Origin: Pseudoduganella dura
GTDB lineage: Bacteria; Pseudomonadota; Gammaproteobacteria; Burkholderiales; Burkholderiaceae_D
Reading direction: 5' to 3'
NCBI RefSeq assembly: GCF_009727155.1
Contig: NZ_WNWM01000002.1
Span: forward strand, 1,674,001-1,738,000
Length of the DNA: 64,000 bases
This document shows, in pieces, positions 12,629-21,173 of this stretch. The stretch's first letter is position 1, and the number at the start of each line of letters is the position of its first letter. Both the position numbers and the translations under genes were made by a program. The notes under the pieces are model-generated. The model was not told where the DNA came from. It saw only the letters and a program-made list of their open reading frames with translations, and did no database searches.

Positions 12629-12976
12629 ATGTCCAAGTCATTCGACGAAACCGGCTTCTGGAACAAGGTGGGCAGGTTCGCCAAGGCCGCCGGCCACGAA
12701 GTCATTGAAAAAGCCCTGTGGCTCTATTTCGCCGCCCAGCGACCGGAAACGCCCAAGTGGGCCAAGGCCACCATCTACGGCGCCCTGGCCTATTTCGTGC
12801 TGCCGTTCGATGCGATCCCCGATCTGATACCCGTGGCCGGCTATACGGACGACCTGGCCGCGCTTGCCGCGGCAATCGTGAGCGTGGCGTCATATATCGA
12901 CGACAGCGTGAAGCGGCAGGCGGAAGAGCGCATGTCGGCGTGGTTCGGCCCGCTGCTGCCTGAAACGGAAAGCTAG
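12629..12976 (+). CDS. YkvA family protein (DUF1232)
   Basis: A 115-residue protein. The ATG at 12629 is preferred over 12614 because AAAGGTGGAAGC lies directly before it. The DUF1232 core is clear: PKWAKATIYGALAYFVLPFDAIPDLIPVAGYTDD, with hydrophobic helices before and after, indicating a small membrane-associated protein. The family's function is not established. It is convergent with the pyridoxamine-oxidase-like operon, with a shared hairpin between them. Confidence 0.88.
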   Translation: MSKSFDETGFWNKVGRFAKAAGHEVIEKALWLYFAAQRPETPKWAKATIYGALAYFVLPFDAIPDLIPVAGYTDDLAALAAAIVSVASYIDDSVKRQAEERMSAWFGPLLPETES

Positions 12977-12985
12977 GCGAAATAA

Positions 12986-13013
12986 AACGATCGCCCGCGA
13001 ATTGCGGGCGATC
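12986..13013 (-). terminator. Intrinsic terminator
   Basis: A 10-bp stem GATCGCCCGC/GCGGGCGATC with a five-base loop. Minus-strand transcripts exit into GUUUUAUU, so it most likely ends the minus operon at 13082-14184. It may also act weakly on the plus strand. Confidence 0.7.
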
Positions 13014-13081
13014 ATCGGGAACTGAACGATACCTGGCCGCCATGCCTCCGTGGAGTGGTGCCCGCCGGGGGCACCAGCGCA

Positions 13082-13558
13082 TCAGAGACCGAGCTCGCTC
13101 AGGCCAGGATGATCGTCGGGCCGGCGGCCCAGGGGCCAGTGGAACTTGCGGTCCGCTTCCCTGATCGGCAGGTCGTTGATGCAGGCGAAGCGGCGCGCCA
13201 TCAGGCCGTTTTCGTCGAACTCCCAGTTCTCGTTGCCGTAGGAGCGGAACCAGTTGCCGGAATCGTCGTGCCATTCGTAGGCGTAGCGGACGGCGATGCG
13301 GTTGCCGTCGAAGGCCCACAGCTCCTTGATCAGGCGGTAGTCGAGTTCCTTGGCCCACTTGCGGCCCAGGAACTGCACGATGGCGCTCCGGCCGGTGACG
13401 AACTCGGCGCGGTTGCGCCAGCTGCTGTCCGGCGTATAGGCCAGGCTCACCCGTTCGGGATCGCGGGCATTCCAGCCGTCTTCGGCCAGGCGCACTTTCG
13501 TCATCGCGCTTTCGCGGGTGAACGGGGGAACGGGTGGACGCGATTCGCTGCTGCTCAT
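13082..13558 (-). CDS. NTF2-like protein, DUF1348 family
   Basis: 158 residues from ATG 13558 (AAAGGA upstream; the ATG at 13573 is less well placed). The fold pattern is that of DUF1348 nuclear-transport-factor-2-like proteins: [28 protein letters not shown], then a [11 protein letters not shown] segment, [10 protein letters not shown], and [23 protein letters not shown]. The cone fold binds small molecules but no activity is assigned. It starts 11 bases after the stop of the flavoprotein gene and is surely cotranscribed with it. Confidence 0.85.
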   Translation of the reverse strand: MSSSESRPPVPPFTRESAMTKVRLAEDGWNARDPERVSLAYTPDSSWRNRAEFVTGRSAIVQFLGRKWAKELDYRLIKELWAFDGNRIAVRYAYEWHDDSGNWFRSYGNENWEFDENGLMARRFACINDLPIREADRKFHWPLGRRPDDHPGLSELGL

Positions 13559-13569
13559 GGGTATTCCTT

Positions 13570-14184
13570 TCATTGGGTGGGTGCCTGTGCCGTGCCGATC
13601 AGCTCGCGCAGCATCGCCAGGCCATCCGGATCGGCGGCCAGTTCCGCCAGTTCCGGTATCGAAAACCGCTGCGTGATGTGCTGCGGGCAGTTGATGTCGA
13701 GCGCCTCGACCGTGATCACGCAGGCGTGCTCGACCCGTGCACGATAACCCGGCATTTCCAGGCGCGCGAGCAGTTCCGGGTCGTCTTTCCTTTCCACCAT
13801 GCGCGCCCTGCCCCAGATCTTGACGCGGCCGCGGATGCGGTAATCCATCAGGATCAGCATCACCCTGCCGTCATGTTCCAGGTTGCCGGCCGAGATGTAC
13901 TGGCGGTTGCCTGCGAAGTCCGCGAAGGCGACCGTGTGCTCGTCGAGCACCTTCAGGAAGCCGCGCGGGCCGCCACGGTGCTGCACATAGGGCCAGCCCG
14001 TTTCGCCCACGCTGGACATGAAGAAGGTATCCACGTCCTCGATGAATGCTTTGTCATACGCCGTCACGCTGTCGTGCGCCGGCACGTCGGCCTCGAGGCG
14101 CGCATTCATCGCGCGGCTGCCGTTGCGCTCCTGGACGCGGCGGACGGACGGTGTGTAGGCAATGGTCGAAAAAGCGCGTGCCAT
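13570..14184 (-). CDS. Pyridoxamine 5'-phosphate oxidase family flavoprotein
   Basis: A 204-residue protein with AGGAG six bases before the ATG. The FMN-binding split barrel is visible: [30 protein letters not shown], then [31 protein letters not shown] and [13 protein letters not shown]. Such proteins reduce small electrophiles or bind flavin or F420-like cofactors; the true PdxH motifs are not evident. It is first in a two-gene operon and divergent from a LysR regulator that probably controls it. Confidence 0.85.
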   Translation of the reverse strand: MARAFSTIAYTPSVRRVQERNGSRAMNARLEADVPAHDSVTAYDKAFIEDVDTFFMSSVGETGWPYVQHRGGPRGFLKVLDEHTVAFADFAGNRQYISAGNLEHDGRVMLILMDYRIRGRVKIWGRARMVERKDDPELLARLEMPGYRARVEHACVITVEALDINCPQHITQRFSIPELAELAADPDGLAMLRELIGTAQAPTQ

Positions 14185-14300
14185 GGTCGACTCCTGTGAA
14201 AGGTGATGGTTTGATTTCCCGTTGAGATAACTATGCTCCTTTATGGCGGGAATAAGAATACCGATAGAATGCAGAAGACTCTTTCTTCAGCTGGAATAAT

Positions 14301-15200
14301 ATGGACCGCCTGTACCTGATGACCGTGTTCATCGCCGTGGCCGAGGCCGAGAGCTTTTCCGTCGCGGCGCGGCGCCTCTCCATATCGCCCCCGGCGGTAA
14401 CCCGCGCCATCGCCACCCTCGAGAAGCGGCTGGGTGTGCGGCTGCTCACCCGCACCACCCGTTTCGTGCGTGCGACGGAAGCCGGCCTGCGTTACCTGGA
14501 AGACGCGCGCCGCATCGTCGCCGAGGTGGACGAGGCGGACGAAGCGGCCATCGGCATCAACGCCGTGCCGCGCGGGCGCCTGATGGTGACCGCGCCGGTG
14601 CTGTTCGGCCGGATGTTCGTGACGCCGGTGGTGGTGGACTACCTGCGGCGGCATCCGGAAGTGACGGTGTCCGCCCTGTTCGTCGACCGGGTGGTGGCCC
14701 TGGTGGAGGAAGGGCTCGACGTGGGCATCCGGATCGGCCACCTGCCCGATTCCAGCCTGCAGGCGATCCGGGTGGGCCAGGTGCGCAGCGTGCTGTGCGC
14801 CGCGCCGGCCTACCTGGCCGAGCACGGGGTGCCGGAGCTTCCCGAAGACCTGGCGGAACATGTGCTGATCAGCTCCAGCGGTTCGTCCGTGGACCCTGCC
14901 TGGAAATTCATGCGGGATGGAAGCGTGGTGTCGGTGAAGGTGCAGCCGCGGCTGATCATGTCGACGAACGACAGCACCATCGAGGCTGCGCGCAGCGGCT
15001 TCGGGATCGCGCGGTTGCTGTCTTATCAGATTGCCTCGCTCGTGGCGAGCGGCGAGCTGCGGATCGTGCTGGCGGAGCATGAGATGGCGGCCCTGCCGAT
15101 CCACGTGATCCACCGGGAGGGGCGGCAGTCGGCGGCCAAGGTGCGCGGATTCGTGGACCTGGTGGTGCAGAGGTTGAGGGGGGACGGGGCCTTGCGGTAG
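14301..15200 (+). CDS. LysR family transcriptional regulator
   Basis: A 299-residue protein. The N-terminal winged HTH is MDRLYLMTVFIAVAEAESFS, then AARRLSISPPAVTRAIATLEKRLGVRLLTRTTR. The remainder is the periplasmic-binding-like effector domain (RGRLMVTAPVLFGRMFVTPVV, then GIRIGHLPDSSLQAIRVG). The best guess is control of the divergent flavoprotein/DUF1348 operon, whose start is 116 bases away. The effector is unknown. Confidence 0.92.
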   Translation: MDRLYLMTVFIAVAEAESFSVAARRLSISPPAVTRAIATLEKRLGVRLLTRTTRFVRATEAGLRYLEDARRIVAEVDEADEAAIGINAVPRGRLMVTAPVLFGRMFVTPVVVDYLRRHPEVTVSALFVDRVVALVEEGLDVGIRIGHLPDSSLQAIRVGQVRSVLCAAPAYLAEHGVPELPEDLAEHVLISSSGSSVDPAWKFMRDGSVVSVKVQPRLIMSTNDSTIEAARSGFGIARLLSYQIASLVASGELRIVLAEHEMAALPIHVIHREGRQSAAKVRGFVDLVVQRLRGDGALR

Positions 15201-15296
15201 GTACTTTTAACTAAGCCGGTCTCGCGAGGGCTGGCCACGAAATTTTCCGTGTCGCACCCGCCGGCAGCGGGCGGAACGGCCAATTTTTTTCGCGCA

Positions 15297-15308
15297 CAAG
15301 TTACACTA
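15297..15308 (+). promoter_or_regulatory. CAAGTTACACTA promoter-like motif upstream of DUF445 gene
   Basis: An exact 12-base copy of the motif at 12513-12524, again preceded by a T-run and CAC-rich bases and about 110 bases before the start codon. Confidence 0.4.
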
Positions 15309-15416
15309 CACCCCTCCGATCGATCCGTTCGCCAGGCTCCCTGTCATATCGGCACGGTTCGATCATGGCTATCCTGGCGCGGCACGGGCCGCGCCGCAAC
15401 AAAAAAAATCCTGAAC

Positions 15417-16703
15417 ATGAAACACGACTCCGAAATCGTTCGCCAGCTCGACGCTGCCGAAGACACCTACAAACGCAGCCGCCTGCGCACCATGGAGCGC
15501 GTGGCACTGGGCCTGCTCCTCGTGGCGGCCGCGCTGTTTGCCGTTGCCCGCTCCCAGCAGGGGCAGCATCCTTTCTGGGGCTACCTGGAAGCCTTCGCCG
15601 AAGCGGCGATGGTGGGCGCGATCGCCGACTGGTTCGCCGTGGTCGCCCTGTTCCGCCACCCGCTCGGCATTCCGCTGTGGCATACGGCCATCATCCCGAA
15701 CAGCAAGGCCAGCATCGGCACCAACCTGGGCAGCTTTGTCGAAAACCATTTCGTCACCGAGGAAAACGTTGCGGAGCGCATCCGGCAAGCCGACCTGGCC
15801 GGCCGCGCCGGCGAATGGCTGCGCGATCCGGCCAATGCCGCGCAGGTGGGCAAGGTACTCACCGGCGTGCTGGCGCAGGCGCTGGACAAGGTGGACGACG
15901 AATCGATGCGCGAGCGCATCCGCGATTTCGCAGCCGCGGAACTGGGCAAGCTGGATTTCTCCGGGCTGGCCGGCGGCTACCTGGACACGATGATCGGCAA
16001 GGGCGCGCCGCAGGCGCTGCTCGACCCGCTGCTGGAAAAGCTGATCACCTGGCTGGGCGACGAGAACAACCACGAGACGGTGGGCGACTTCCTCGTGCAG
16101 TGCTTCTCGATCGAGAATGCCATGGTGAAGTCGATGCTGCTCGGCTATACGCCGAAGGTGATCGGCTCGCTGCGCGAGCAGGCGGTCAATGTGCGGATGG
16201 ATCGCGCGCATCCGCTGCGGGCGCGGGTCGATAGCTGGCTGGCGGAGAGCGCACTGCGCTTGAAGGCCGATCCCGAGTGGAAGGCGTCGGTGGCGCGGTA
16301 CCAGGTGGATGCGCTGCACGGCGAGGAACTGCAGGCCACGCTGGGCGGGATCTGGGATGCGATCCGGGCGCGGGTGCAGGCGGACCTGGCGGGCCCGGAG
16401 CCGGTGATCGCCGCAACCGTGCGGCAGGTCGTGCAGGAATGCGGGCGCCTGCTGGAGGCCGACGAGGGCGTGCGGGGCTGGGTCAATGCCGCCATCGAAT
16501 CGGGAAGCGCGGCGCTGGTTCGCCGGTATCGCGGCGAGGTGGGCAAGTTCATCGAGAAGCAGCTGGAGAAGTGGACGAAGGAAGAGATGAGTTCGCGCAT
16601 CGAACTGGCGATCGGGCGGGATCTGCAGTTCATCCGGATCAACGGCACCCTGGTCGGCGGTCTGGTCGGCATACTGATTCACGCGGTGGTCGTGGCGGCG
16701 TGA
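15417..16703 (+). CDS. DUF445 domain-containing inner-membrane protein
   Basis: 428 residues from ATG 15417 (MKHDSEIVRQLDAAEDTYKR). The frame is open further upstream but that part has no protein character. A transmembrane segment follows the start (VALGLLLVAAALFAVA), then the DUF445 hallmark EAAMVGAIADWFAVVALFRHPLG. A long coiled, charged region follows and a second hydrophobic segment closes the protein (LVGGLVGILIHAVVVA). This topology, with a cytoplasmic or periplasmic loop anchored at both ends, is typical of the family, whose function is unknown. The ribosome site is weak. Confidence 0.88.
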   Translation: MKHDSEIVRQLDAAEDTYKRSRLRTMERVALGLLLVAAALFAVARSQQGQHPFWGYLEAFAEAAMVGAIADWFAVVALFRHPLGIPLWHTAIIPNSKASIGTNLGSFVENHFVTEENVAERIRQADLAGRAGEWLRDPANAAQVGKVLTGVLAQALDKVDDESMRERIRDFAAAELGKLDFSGLAGGYLDTMIGKGAPQALLDPLLEKLITWLGDENNHETVGDFLVQCFSIENAMVKSMLLGYTPKVIGSLREQAVNVRMDRAHPLRARVDSWLAESALRLKADPEWKASVARYQVDALHGEELQATLGGIWDAIRARVQADLAGPEPVIAATVRQVVQECGRLLEADEGVRGWVNAAIESGSAALVRRYRGEVGKFIEKQLEKWTKEEMSSRIELAIGRDLQFIRINGTLVGGLVGILIHAVVVAA

Positions 16704-16740
16704 TCGGCTTGCCGGCCCCGGAGACGGGTCCGTCGCCCGA

Positions 16741-17643
16741 TCAGTCCAGCAGGGCCGCAAGCTCCTCCGGCGTCCCCATCGGAAACGCCTCCCTCAGGAA
16801 TTCCAGGAAAGCCGATACGCGGGCGCTCAGCAGCCGGCGCGACGGATAGAGCGCCCACAGTTCGACAGGCGGCTCCTCGATGTCGCCCCAGTGCACCAGC
16901 GTGCCGTCCGCCAGGTCGCGGCTTGCGAGCGATATGGGCAGGCACGCCACACCGACGCCGGCCCGCACCGCGTCGCGCACCATCACGAGCGATGACAGGC
17001 ACAGCACCGGATCGGCCGTGATGCGCGATCGCCCCGCCGGCGTGACGACCTCCCAGGCGGCCACCCCGCCGGGGGTTCCGCGCACCACCGCGGGCACGGG
17101 AGAATCGTCCGCCGGGCGCACTACCGCCGGGCTCGCAACCACCACCAGCCGGTCGCGCAGGAAAACCCGCCCCACCAGGCTTTCATCCGGGCGCGGGTTT
17201 ACGCGGATCACCAGGTCATAGCCTTCCTCCACCATGTCGACCGCCCGGTCTTCCGTGGTGATTTCCACACGCACTTCCGGATAGCGCAGCGCGAAACGCG
17301 CCGCCAGCTTGCCCATGGCCGTCTGTGCGAACAGCAGCGGCACGCTGATGCGCAGGCTGCCGCGCGGCTTGCCGGCACCCGAGGAGATCGCCGCGGCCGT
17401 TTCGTCGAGTTCGGTCAGCAGGGCCGACGTGCGCTCGTGAAGCGCCCGCCCCTCTTCCGTGAGCTTCAGGGCACGCGCGCCCCGTTCGAACAGGCGGAGC
17501 GCCAGGCCGCTTTCCAGTTCCGCCACGCGGCGGGAAAGCGTGGCCTTCGGGCGGCCGCTGGCGCGGGCGGCGCGGCCAAAGCCCCCGTGGCGGGCAACGA
17601 GGTTGAAATCGGCGAGTGCAAGCAAATCCATATGTTCCACCAT
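16741..17643 (-). CDS. LysR family transcriptional regulator
   Basis: About 300 residues. The start is either ATG 17643 (MVEHMDLL) or ATG 17631, which has GGTGGA close upstream. The longer frame to 17721 is unlikely. HTH: FNLVARHGGFGRAARASGRPKATLSRRVAELE. The effector domain has RGSLRISVPLLFAQTAMGKLAARFALRYPEVRVEI. Divergent from it lies a gutted NmrA-type gene followed by DUF1857. This arrangement suggests it once controlled an NmrA-DUF1857 operon. Confidence 0.9.
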   Translation of the reverse strand: MVEHMDLLALADFNLVARHGGFGRAARASGRPKATLSRRVAELESGLALRLFERGARALKLTEEGRALHERTSALLTELDETAAAISSGAGKPRGSLRISVPLLFAQTAMGKLAARFALRYPEVRVEITTEDRAVDMVEEGYDLVIRVNPRPDESLVGRVFLRDRLVVVASPAVVRPADDSPVPAVVRGTPGGVAAWEVVTPAGRSRITADPVLCLSSLVMVRDAVRAGVGVACLPISLASRDLADGTLVHWGDIEEPPVELWALYPSRRLLSARVSAFLEFLREAFPMGTPEELAALLD

Positions 17644-17735
17644 TGAGACAGCATGTCCAAATATACCGTCTATCGGGCCACGGCTGGGACGCCTAACATG
17701 TGAAACATCATCAACCCACAACCCGGAGTATTCAA

Positions 17736-17831
17736 ATGACCATCCCTGTTACCGGCGTACTCGTTCGCGATCCTTCGAAAGCCGCCTTCCCCGGCGGCGT
17801 GGATGTCGTGCCGGTTGCGGCTTCGGCCTGA
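17736..17831 (+). pseudogene. Remnant of an NmrA/SDR-type NAD(P)-binding protein (31 codons)
   Basis: After a good ribosome site (CCGGAG) an ATG opens a 31-codon frame. It reads MTIPVTGV and then directly LVRDPSKAAFPGGVDVVPVA. In NmrA-like NAD(P)H-binding proteins the first strand MTIxVTGATG is followed by about 20 residues of the Rossmann GxxGxxG helix before the ALVRDPSKA strand. That piece is missing here and the frame ends at TGA 17829-17831. The best reading is an internal and C-terminal deletion. It could still be translated as a short leader for the DUF1857 gene. Confidence 0.65.
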
Positions 17832-17872
17832 TCTTCCACCCTGTTGCCATTTACATTCTTGAGGAGTTCATC

Positions 17873-18373
17873 ATGATCTATTCGACTGCTGCCGTTGTCG
17901 TGAATCCGGAAGGCGAAGCGCCGCTGACGCGCGAGCAGGCCTGGGCAGGGCTGGTGCTCAAGGCCCGCGATGCGCGGCTGTTCCTGCCGCCCGGCCTTTG
18001 CACCCGGTGCGACGTGGTGGAGGAAAGTGCGACGCATATCGTGCGGGAGGCCACGATCGCCGGGGATGCGTTGAGGGAAATCATCAGCTTCGAGCCGCTG
18101 GCCAAGGTGTCGTTCTTCCAGGCCGGCGGGCCGCGTGAAGGCGTGATCGTCAACGAGCTGTTCGAAGACGAGCACGGGTTGCTGTGGCTGCGCTTCTATT
18201 GCTACCTGGGACTGCGGGGAAAGGAGCCGGGCGGGCTGGAAGAGCAGCAGGAGCAGGCGTGGATGGATGGCGACAACGGCTATCGGACGGCATTGCTGTC
18301 GACGCTGAAGCGGACCAGGGAACTGGCCGGCGAGGGGCGGCTGGTGCCGGATGGCGGGGCCACGCTCGCCTGA
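17873..18373 (+). CDS. DUF1857 / AtaL-like SRPBCC family protein
   Basis: 166 residues, with GAGGAG upstream of ATG 17873. The START-like pattern is evident: LTREQAWAGLVLKARDARLFLPPGLCTRCDVVEES, then REIISFEPLAKVSFFQ and GLLWLRFYCYLGLRGKEPGG. This matches DUF1857, a single-domain SRPBCC group that includes AtaL-type proteins with hydrophobic cavities. No ligand is known. It sits 41 bases after the NmrA remnant and is probably cotranscribed with it. Confidence 0.8.
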   Translation: MIYSTAAVVVNPEGEAPLTREQAWAGLVLKARDARLFLPPGLCTRCDVVEESATHIVREATIAGDALREIISFEPLAKVSFFQAGGPREGVIVNELFEDEHGLLWLRFYCYLGLRGKEPGGLEEQQEQAWMDGDNGYRTALLSTLKRTRELAGEGRLVPDGGATLA

Positions 18374-18462
18374 CTGTCCGGCACCGTGGCGAGCCGGAGA
18401 GCTCGCCACGCCCGATCCGCTACGGGCTTGCAGGCCCGGCCTGCCGCCGGGCCGCGCCGCGG

Positions 18463-19824
18463 TCAATACCTGTCGTCGAACGCAAAGATGGGCTTGCGCG
18501 ACTTCCACTGCCCGGCCGTGAAATCCGGAAAGTCCAGCGTCTGGAAATTTTGCGCGATCGACTGCTCGGACAGCGGCGTGATGGCGCTCCACGTCACCGC
18601 ATCGTAGATGTCGATCGGCATCGGCGCCTGTGCCTTCAATGCTTCCACGAACGCGTGGATGACGAAGAAGTCCATGCCGCCATGGCCCGCGCCTTCCGCG
18701 GTCTTGGCATACTTGCGCCACAGCGGGTGCTCGTATTTGTCCTGCCACGCCTGGAACGCATCCCACTCGTGCGGCTTGCTCTGGCCTTCGATATGGATCG
18801 ATTCGTTCAGGTCCATCCACAGGCCGTGCGTGCCCTGCACGCGGAAACCGATCGAATAAGGGCGCGGCAGCGAAGTATCGTGCTGCAGGATGATCGTCTC
18901 GCCGTTCTCGCAGGCCAGCGTGGTGGTCACCACGTCGCCCAGCTTGAACGCGGTCTTCGCATTCGGATGGCTGGCGCCACCCTGCTTGACGACATAGTCG
19001 TGCAGCCCGCGCGCCTTGGTGGCGAACGTGTTGATGCGCGTGAACCGGTTACCGCGGTTGATGTTGGTGTACATCGCGCACGGGCCGATGCCGTGGCTCG
19101 GATACAAATCGCCATTGCGCCGCACCGAGTGCTCCGTGCGCCAGCGTGCTTCCGACCAGCCCTTGGCGCCGTATTCCACGCCGCCGCCATACGGCCGGGC
19201 CGGATCGCCGCTGTTGAACTTCACGGCGCGCAGGTCGTGCTGGTAGCCGCCCTGCAGGTGCACCAGCTCGCCGAACACGCCGGCGCGCACCATCCGCAGC
19301 ACGGCCATCACGTCGCGGCGGAAGCACACGTTCTCCAGCAGCATGTAGGGTGTGCCGGTCTTGAGCTGGGTGTTCAGCACATCCCAGTGATCCTGCAGCG
19401 TGATGCCGGCGACCACCTCGCAGCCGACCGGAATCTTCGCCTGCATCGCGGCGATCGCCATCGGCGCATGCCACTCCCATGGCGTTGCAATGACGATGCC
19501 ATCGAGCTTCCCGGCATCGAGCATGCGCCTGTAGGCTTGCGGGTCGCGGTCTTCGCCATAGGTGACGGGCTTGGGCTTGCCGAATTTGGCGACCTGGCCG
19601 AGCGCCTTGCCCAGCATGACCGGTTCGATATCGCACAGCGCCGCCACCTCCACGTCGTCGCGGCGCAGCAGTTCCTGCAGCAGCACCTGGCCGCGCATGC
19701 CGGTGCCGATCATGCCGATGCGCACCTTCTTGCGCGTTGCCGCCAGGGCCGCGGGCAGCATCATGGTGCCGGCAAGCGCGGCGCCTGCCGCGATAAAGTC
19801 ACGTCGGGTAAAAACTGGTTTCAT
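18463..19824 (-). CDS. Gfo/Idh/MocA family protein, probable GH109 alpha-N-acetylgalactosaminidase (Tat-exported)
   Basis: A 453-residue protein. The N-terminus carries a twin-arginine signal (FTRRDFIAAGAALAGTMMLP). A Rossmann domain follows (RIGMIGTGMRGQVLLQELL, DGIVIATPWEWH) and then the C-terminal Gfo/Idh/MocA sheet. GH109 enzymes are NAD-dependent exported members of this superfamily that remove terminal alpha-GalNAc by an elimination-hydration mechanism. The neighbourhood (AgaS, deacetylase, KbaZ, AgaR) strongly supports that role. It is last in a three-gene operon with the DUF3472 lipoprotein and the TonB-dependent receptor. Substrate specificity is inferred from context. Confidence 0.82.
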   Translation of the reverse strand: MKPVFTRRDFIAAGAALAGTMMLPAALAATRKKVRIGMIGTGMRGQVLLQELLRRDDVEVAALCDIEPVMLGKALGQVAKFGKPKPVTYGEDRDPQAYRRMLDAGKLDGIVIATPWEWHAPMAIAAMQAKIPVGCEVVAGITLQDHWDVLNTQLKTGTPYMLLENVCFRRDVMAVLRMVRAGVFGELVHLQGGYQHDLRAVKFNSGDPARPYGGGVEYGAKGWSEARWRTEHSVRRNGDLYPSHGIGPCAMYTNINRGNRFTRINTFATKARGLHDYVVKQGGASHPNAKTAFKLGDVVTTTLACENGETIILQHDTSLPRPYSIGFRVQGTHGLWMDLNESIHIEGQSKPHEWDAFQAWQDKYEHPLWRKYAKTAEGAGHGGMDFFVIHAFVEALKAQAPMPIDIYDAVTWSAITPLSEQSIAQNFQTLDFPDFTAGQWKSRKPIFAFDDRY

Positions 19825-19841
19825 GGTTCTCCTTGTTGTCG

Positions 19842-21161
19842 TTATTGCGGCAGGCTATTGACGTCCACCGCCGGTTGCTGGCCGGTCGCCGGCCGGCTGA
19901 AGTTCTGGTTGACCGGTACATAATCCGCGAAGAAGCCGCCGTTGCGCAGGTAGAACCGGCCATTCTCCAGCCCGCCCGCGTAATCCATGCGCTGCGCGTT
20001 GGTCACGGTGGCGTCGCCCGTCAGGCGGCCGGCGGTCGCTTCGGACCACGTGCCGTTCGCGTTGCGCGCCCACTGGTTACCGTACAGCACGCGGCGCCCC
20101 GCAAAGCCGTTGGTGTCGATGAAATTCTCGAGGAACGAGTGGTTCCCGGTGAGATAGGTATTCGTGGCGGGGCGCTTCCACGTTGCCATGTAGCGCCAGC
20201 TGTTCGTCTCCGGTGCGAAGAACCACGCCGAGAACAGGGTGGCTCCGGCGCCGTCCGGCCGCGCGCGGGTAATGAACCGGTAGGTATTGCCAGCGATCCA
20301 GTTGTACACCAGGTAGGCCTGGCCGCCGGTGCCCTCGCCGCCGAAGCTGTTGTCCACCACGCCCGCGCCCTTGCCCACCAGCGTGGTCTTCGCGCCGCTG
20401 TCGGCATCCCATACCGAGAACAGGATCCAGCGCTCGGTGGCGGATTTGACCTGAATGCCGAAGTAGCCGCCGCTGAAGCCGTTGGCCATGAAGTAGGAGC
20501 CGGCCGGATCCTGGCCGACCGGGATGGTCATCTCGTTGTAGAAGTACTCGGTATTGGCCGGCGTGGTGTAGCCCATGTGCACGGAAGGTCCGCGGCGCGA
20601 CCAGTAGTAATTGGCGGGGTCGCTGGCGTAGTTCACGGTGGACGCTGTCGTCACCTTCAGCGCGGACACGTCGCCGAAGTAGCCGCCATCCTTGCTGACG
20701 CCCTGCAGGTCCACCTTCACGTAGCCGGGCGCCGCCACGTTGACGGTACCGACCGGGTAGGTCTTGCTCGTGGCGCCGGCCAGCGCCACCGTGAACGGCG
20801 TGCCGTTGACCGTCACGCGGATCGTGCTGTTATTGCTGCCGGCAAGGCGCGCATCGAGCGCCAGCGTCACGGCGCCCGCGGAAGCCATACGGAACCAGGC
20901 GCTGGCAACGGTGCCGGCGTTCGTCCAGTTGGCCAGGCCGTTGTCGTTGATTTCCGCCGACGCCGGCGCCGCGGTGATGAAGGCGTTGCCGGCCAGCGCC
21001 ACGGTGGACGTGGTACCGCTGGCGGCTGGCGCGGCGTCCGGTTGCGACACGGCGGCCTGCGTCTGTGCGGCCGTCGGGCCGGTGCCGGTACTGGCACCAC
21101 CTCCACCGCAGCCGGCCAGGAACAGTGCAGCGCAATACAGGAATGTGCGACGTTGTTTCAT
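19842..21161 (-). CDS. DUF5077/DUF3472 domain lipoprotein
   Basis: A 439-residue protein with an AGGAGG site before ATG 21161. The lipobox is LFLAGCG, so it is an outer-membrane or periplasmic lipoprotein. Residues of about 50-170 resemble DUF5077, a carbohydrate-binding jelly-roll (FITAAPASAEINDNGLANWTN, WFRMASAGAVTLALDARL). The rest matches DUF3472 (SVHMGYTTPANTEYFYNEMTIPVGQDPAGSYFMANGFSGGYFGIQV, WILFSVWDAD, then LVYNWIAGNTYRFITRARP). Both domains are common in glycan-utilisation loci. It is likely a surface glycan-binding or debranching partner of the GH109-like enzyme. It is 17 bases upstream of that gene and 12 bases after the receptor. Confidence 0.8.
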   Translation of the reverse strand: MKQRRTFLYCAALFLAGCGGGGASTGTGPTAAQTQAAVSQPDAAPAASGTTSTVALAGNAFITAAPASAEINDNGLANWTNAGTVASAWFRMASAGAVTLALDARLAGSNNSTIRVTVNGTPFTVALAGATSKTYPVGTVNVAAPGYVKVDLQGVSKDGGYFGDVSALKVTTASTVNYASDPANYYWSRRGPSVHMGYTTPANTEYFYNEMTIPVGQDPAGSYFMANGFSGGYFGIQVKSATERWILFSVWDADSGAKTTLVGKGAGVVDNSFGGEGTGGQAYLVYNWIAGNTYRFITRARPDGAGATLFSAWFFAPETNSWRYMATWKRPATNTYLTGNHSFLENFIDTNGFAGRRVLYGNQWARNANGTWSEATAGRLTGDATVTNAQRMDYAGGLENGRFYLRNGGFFADYVPVNQNFSRPATGQQPAVDVNSLPQ

Positions 21162-21173
21162 GATGGCTTCCTC

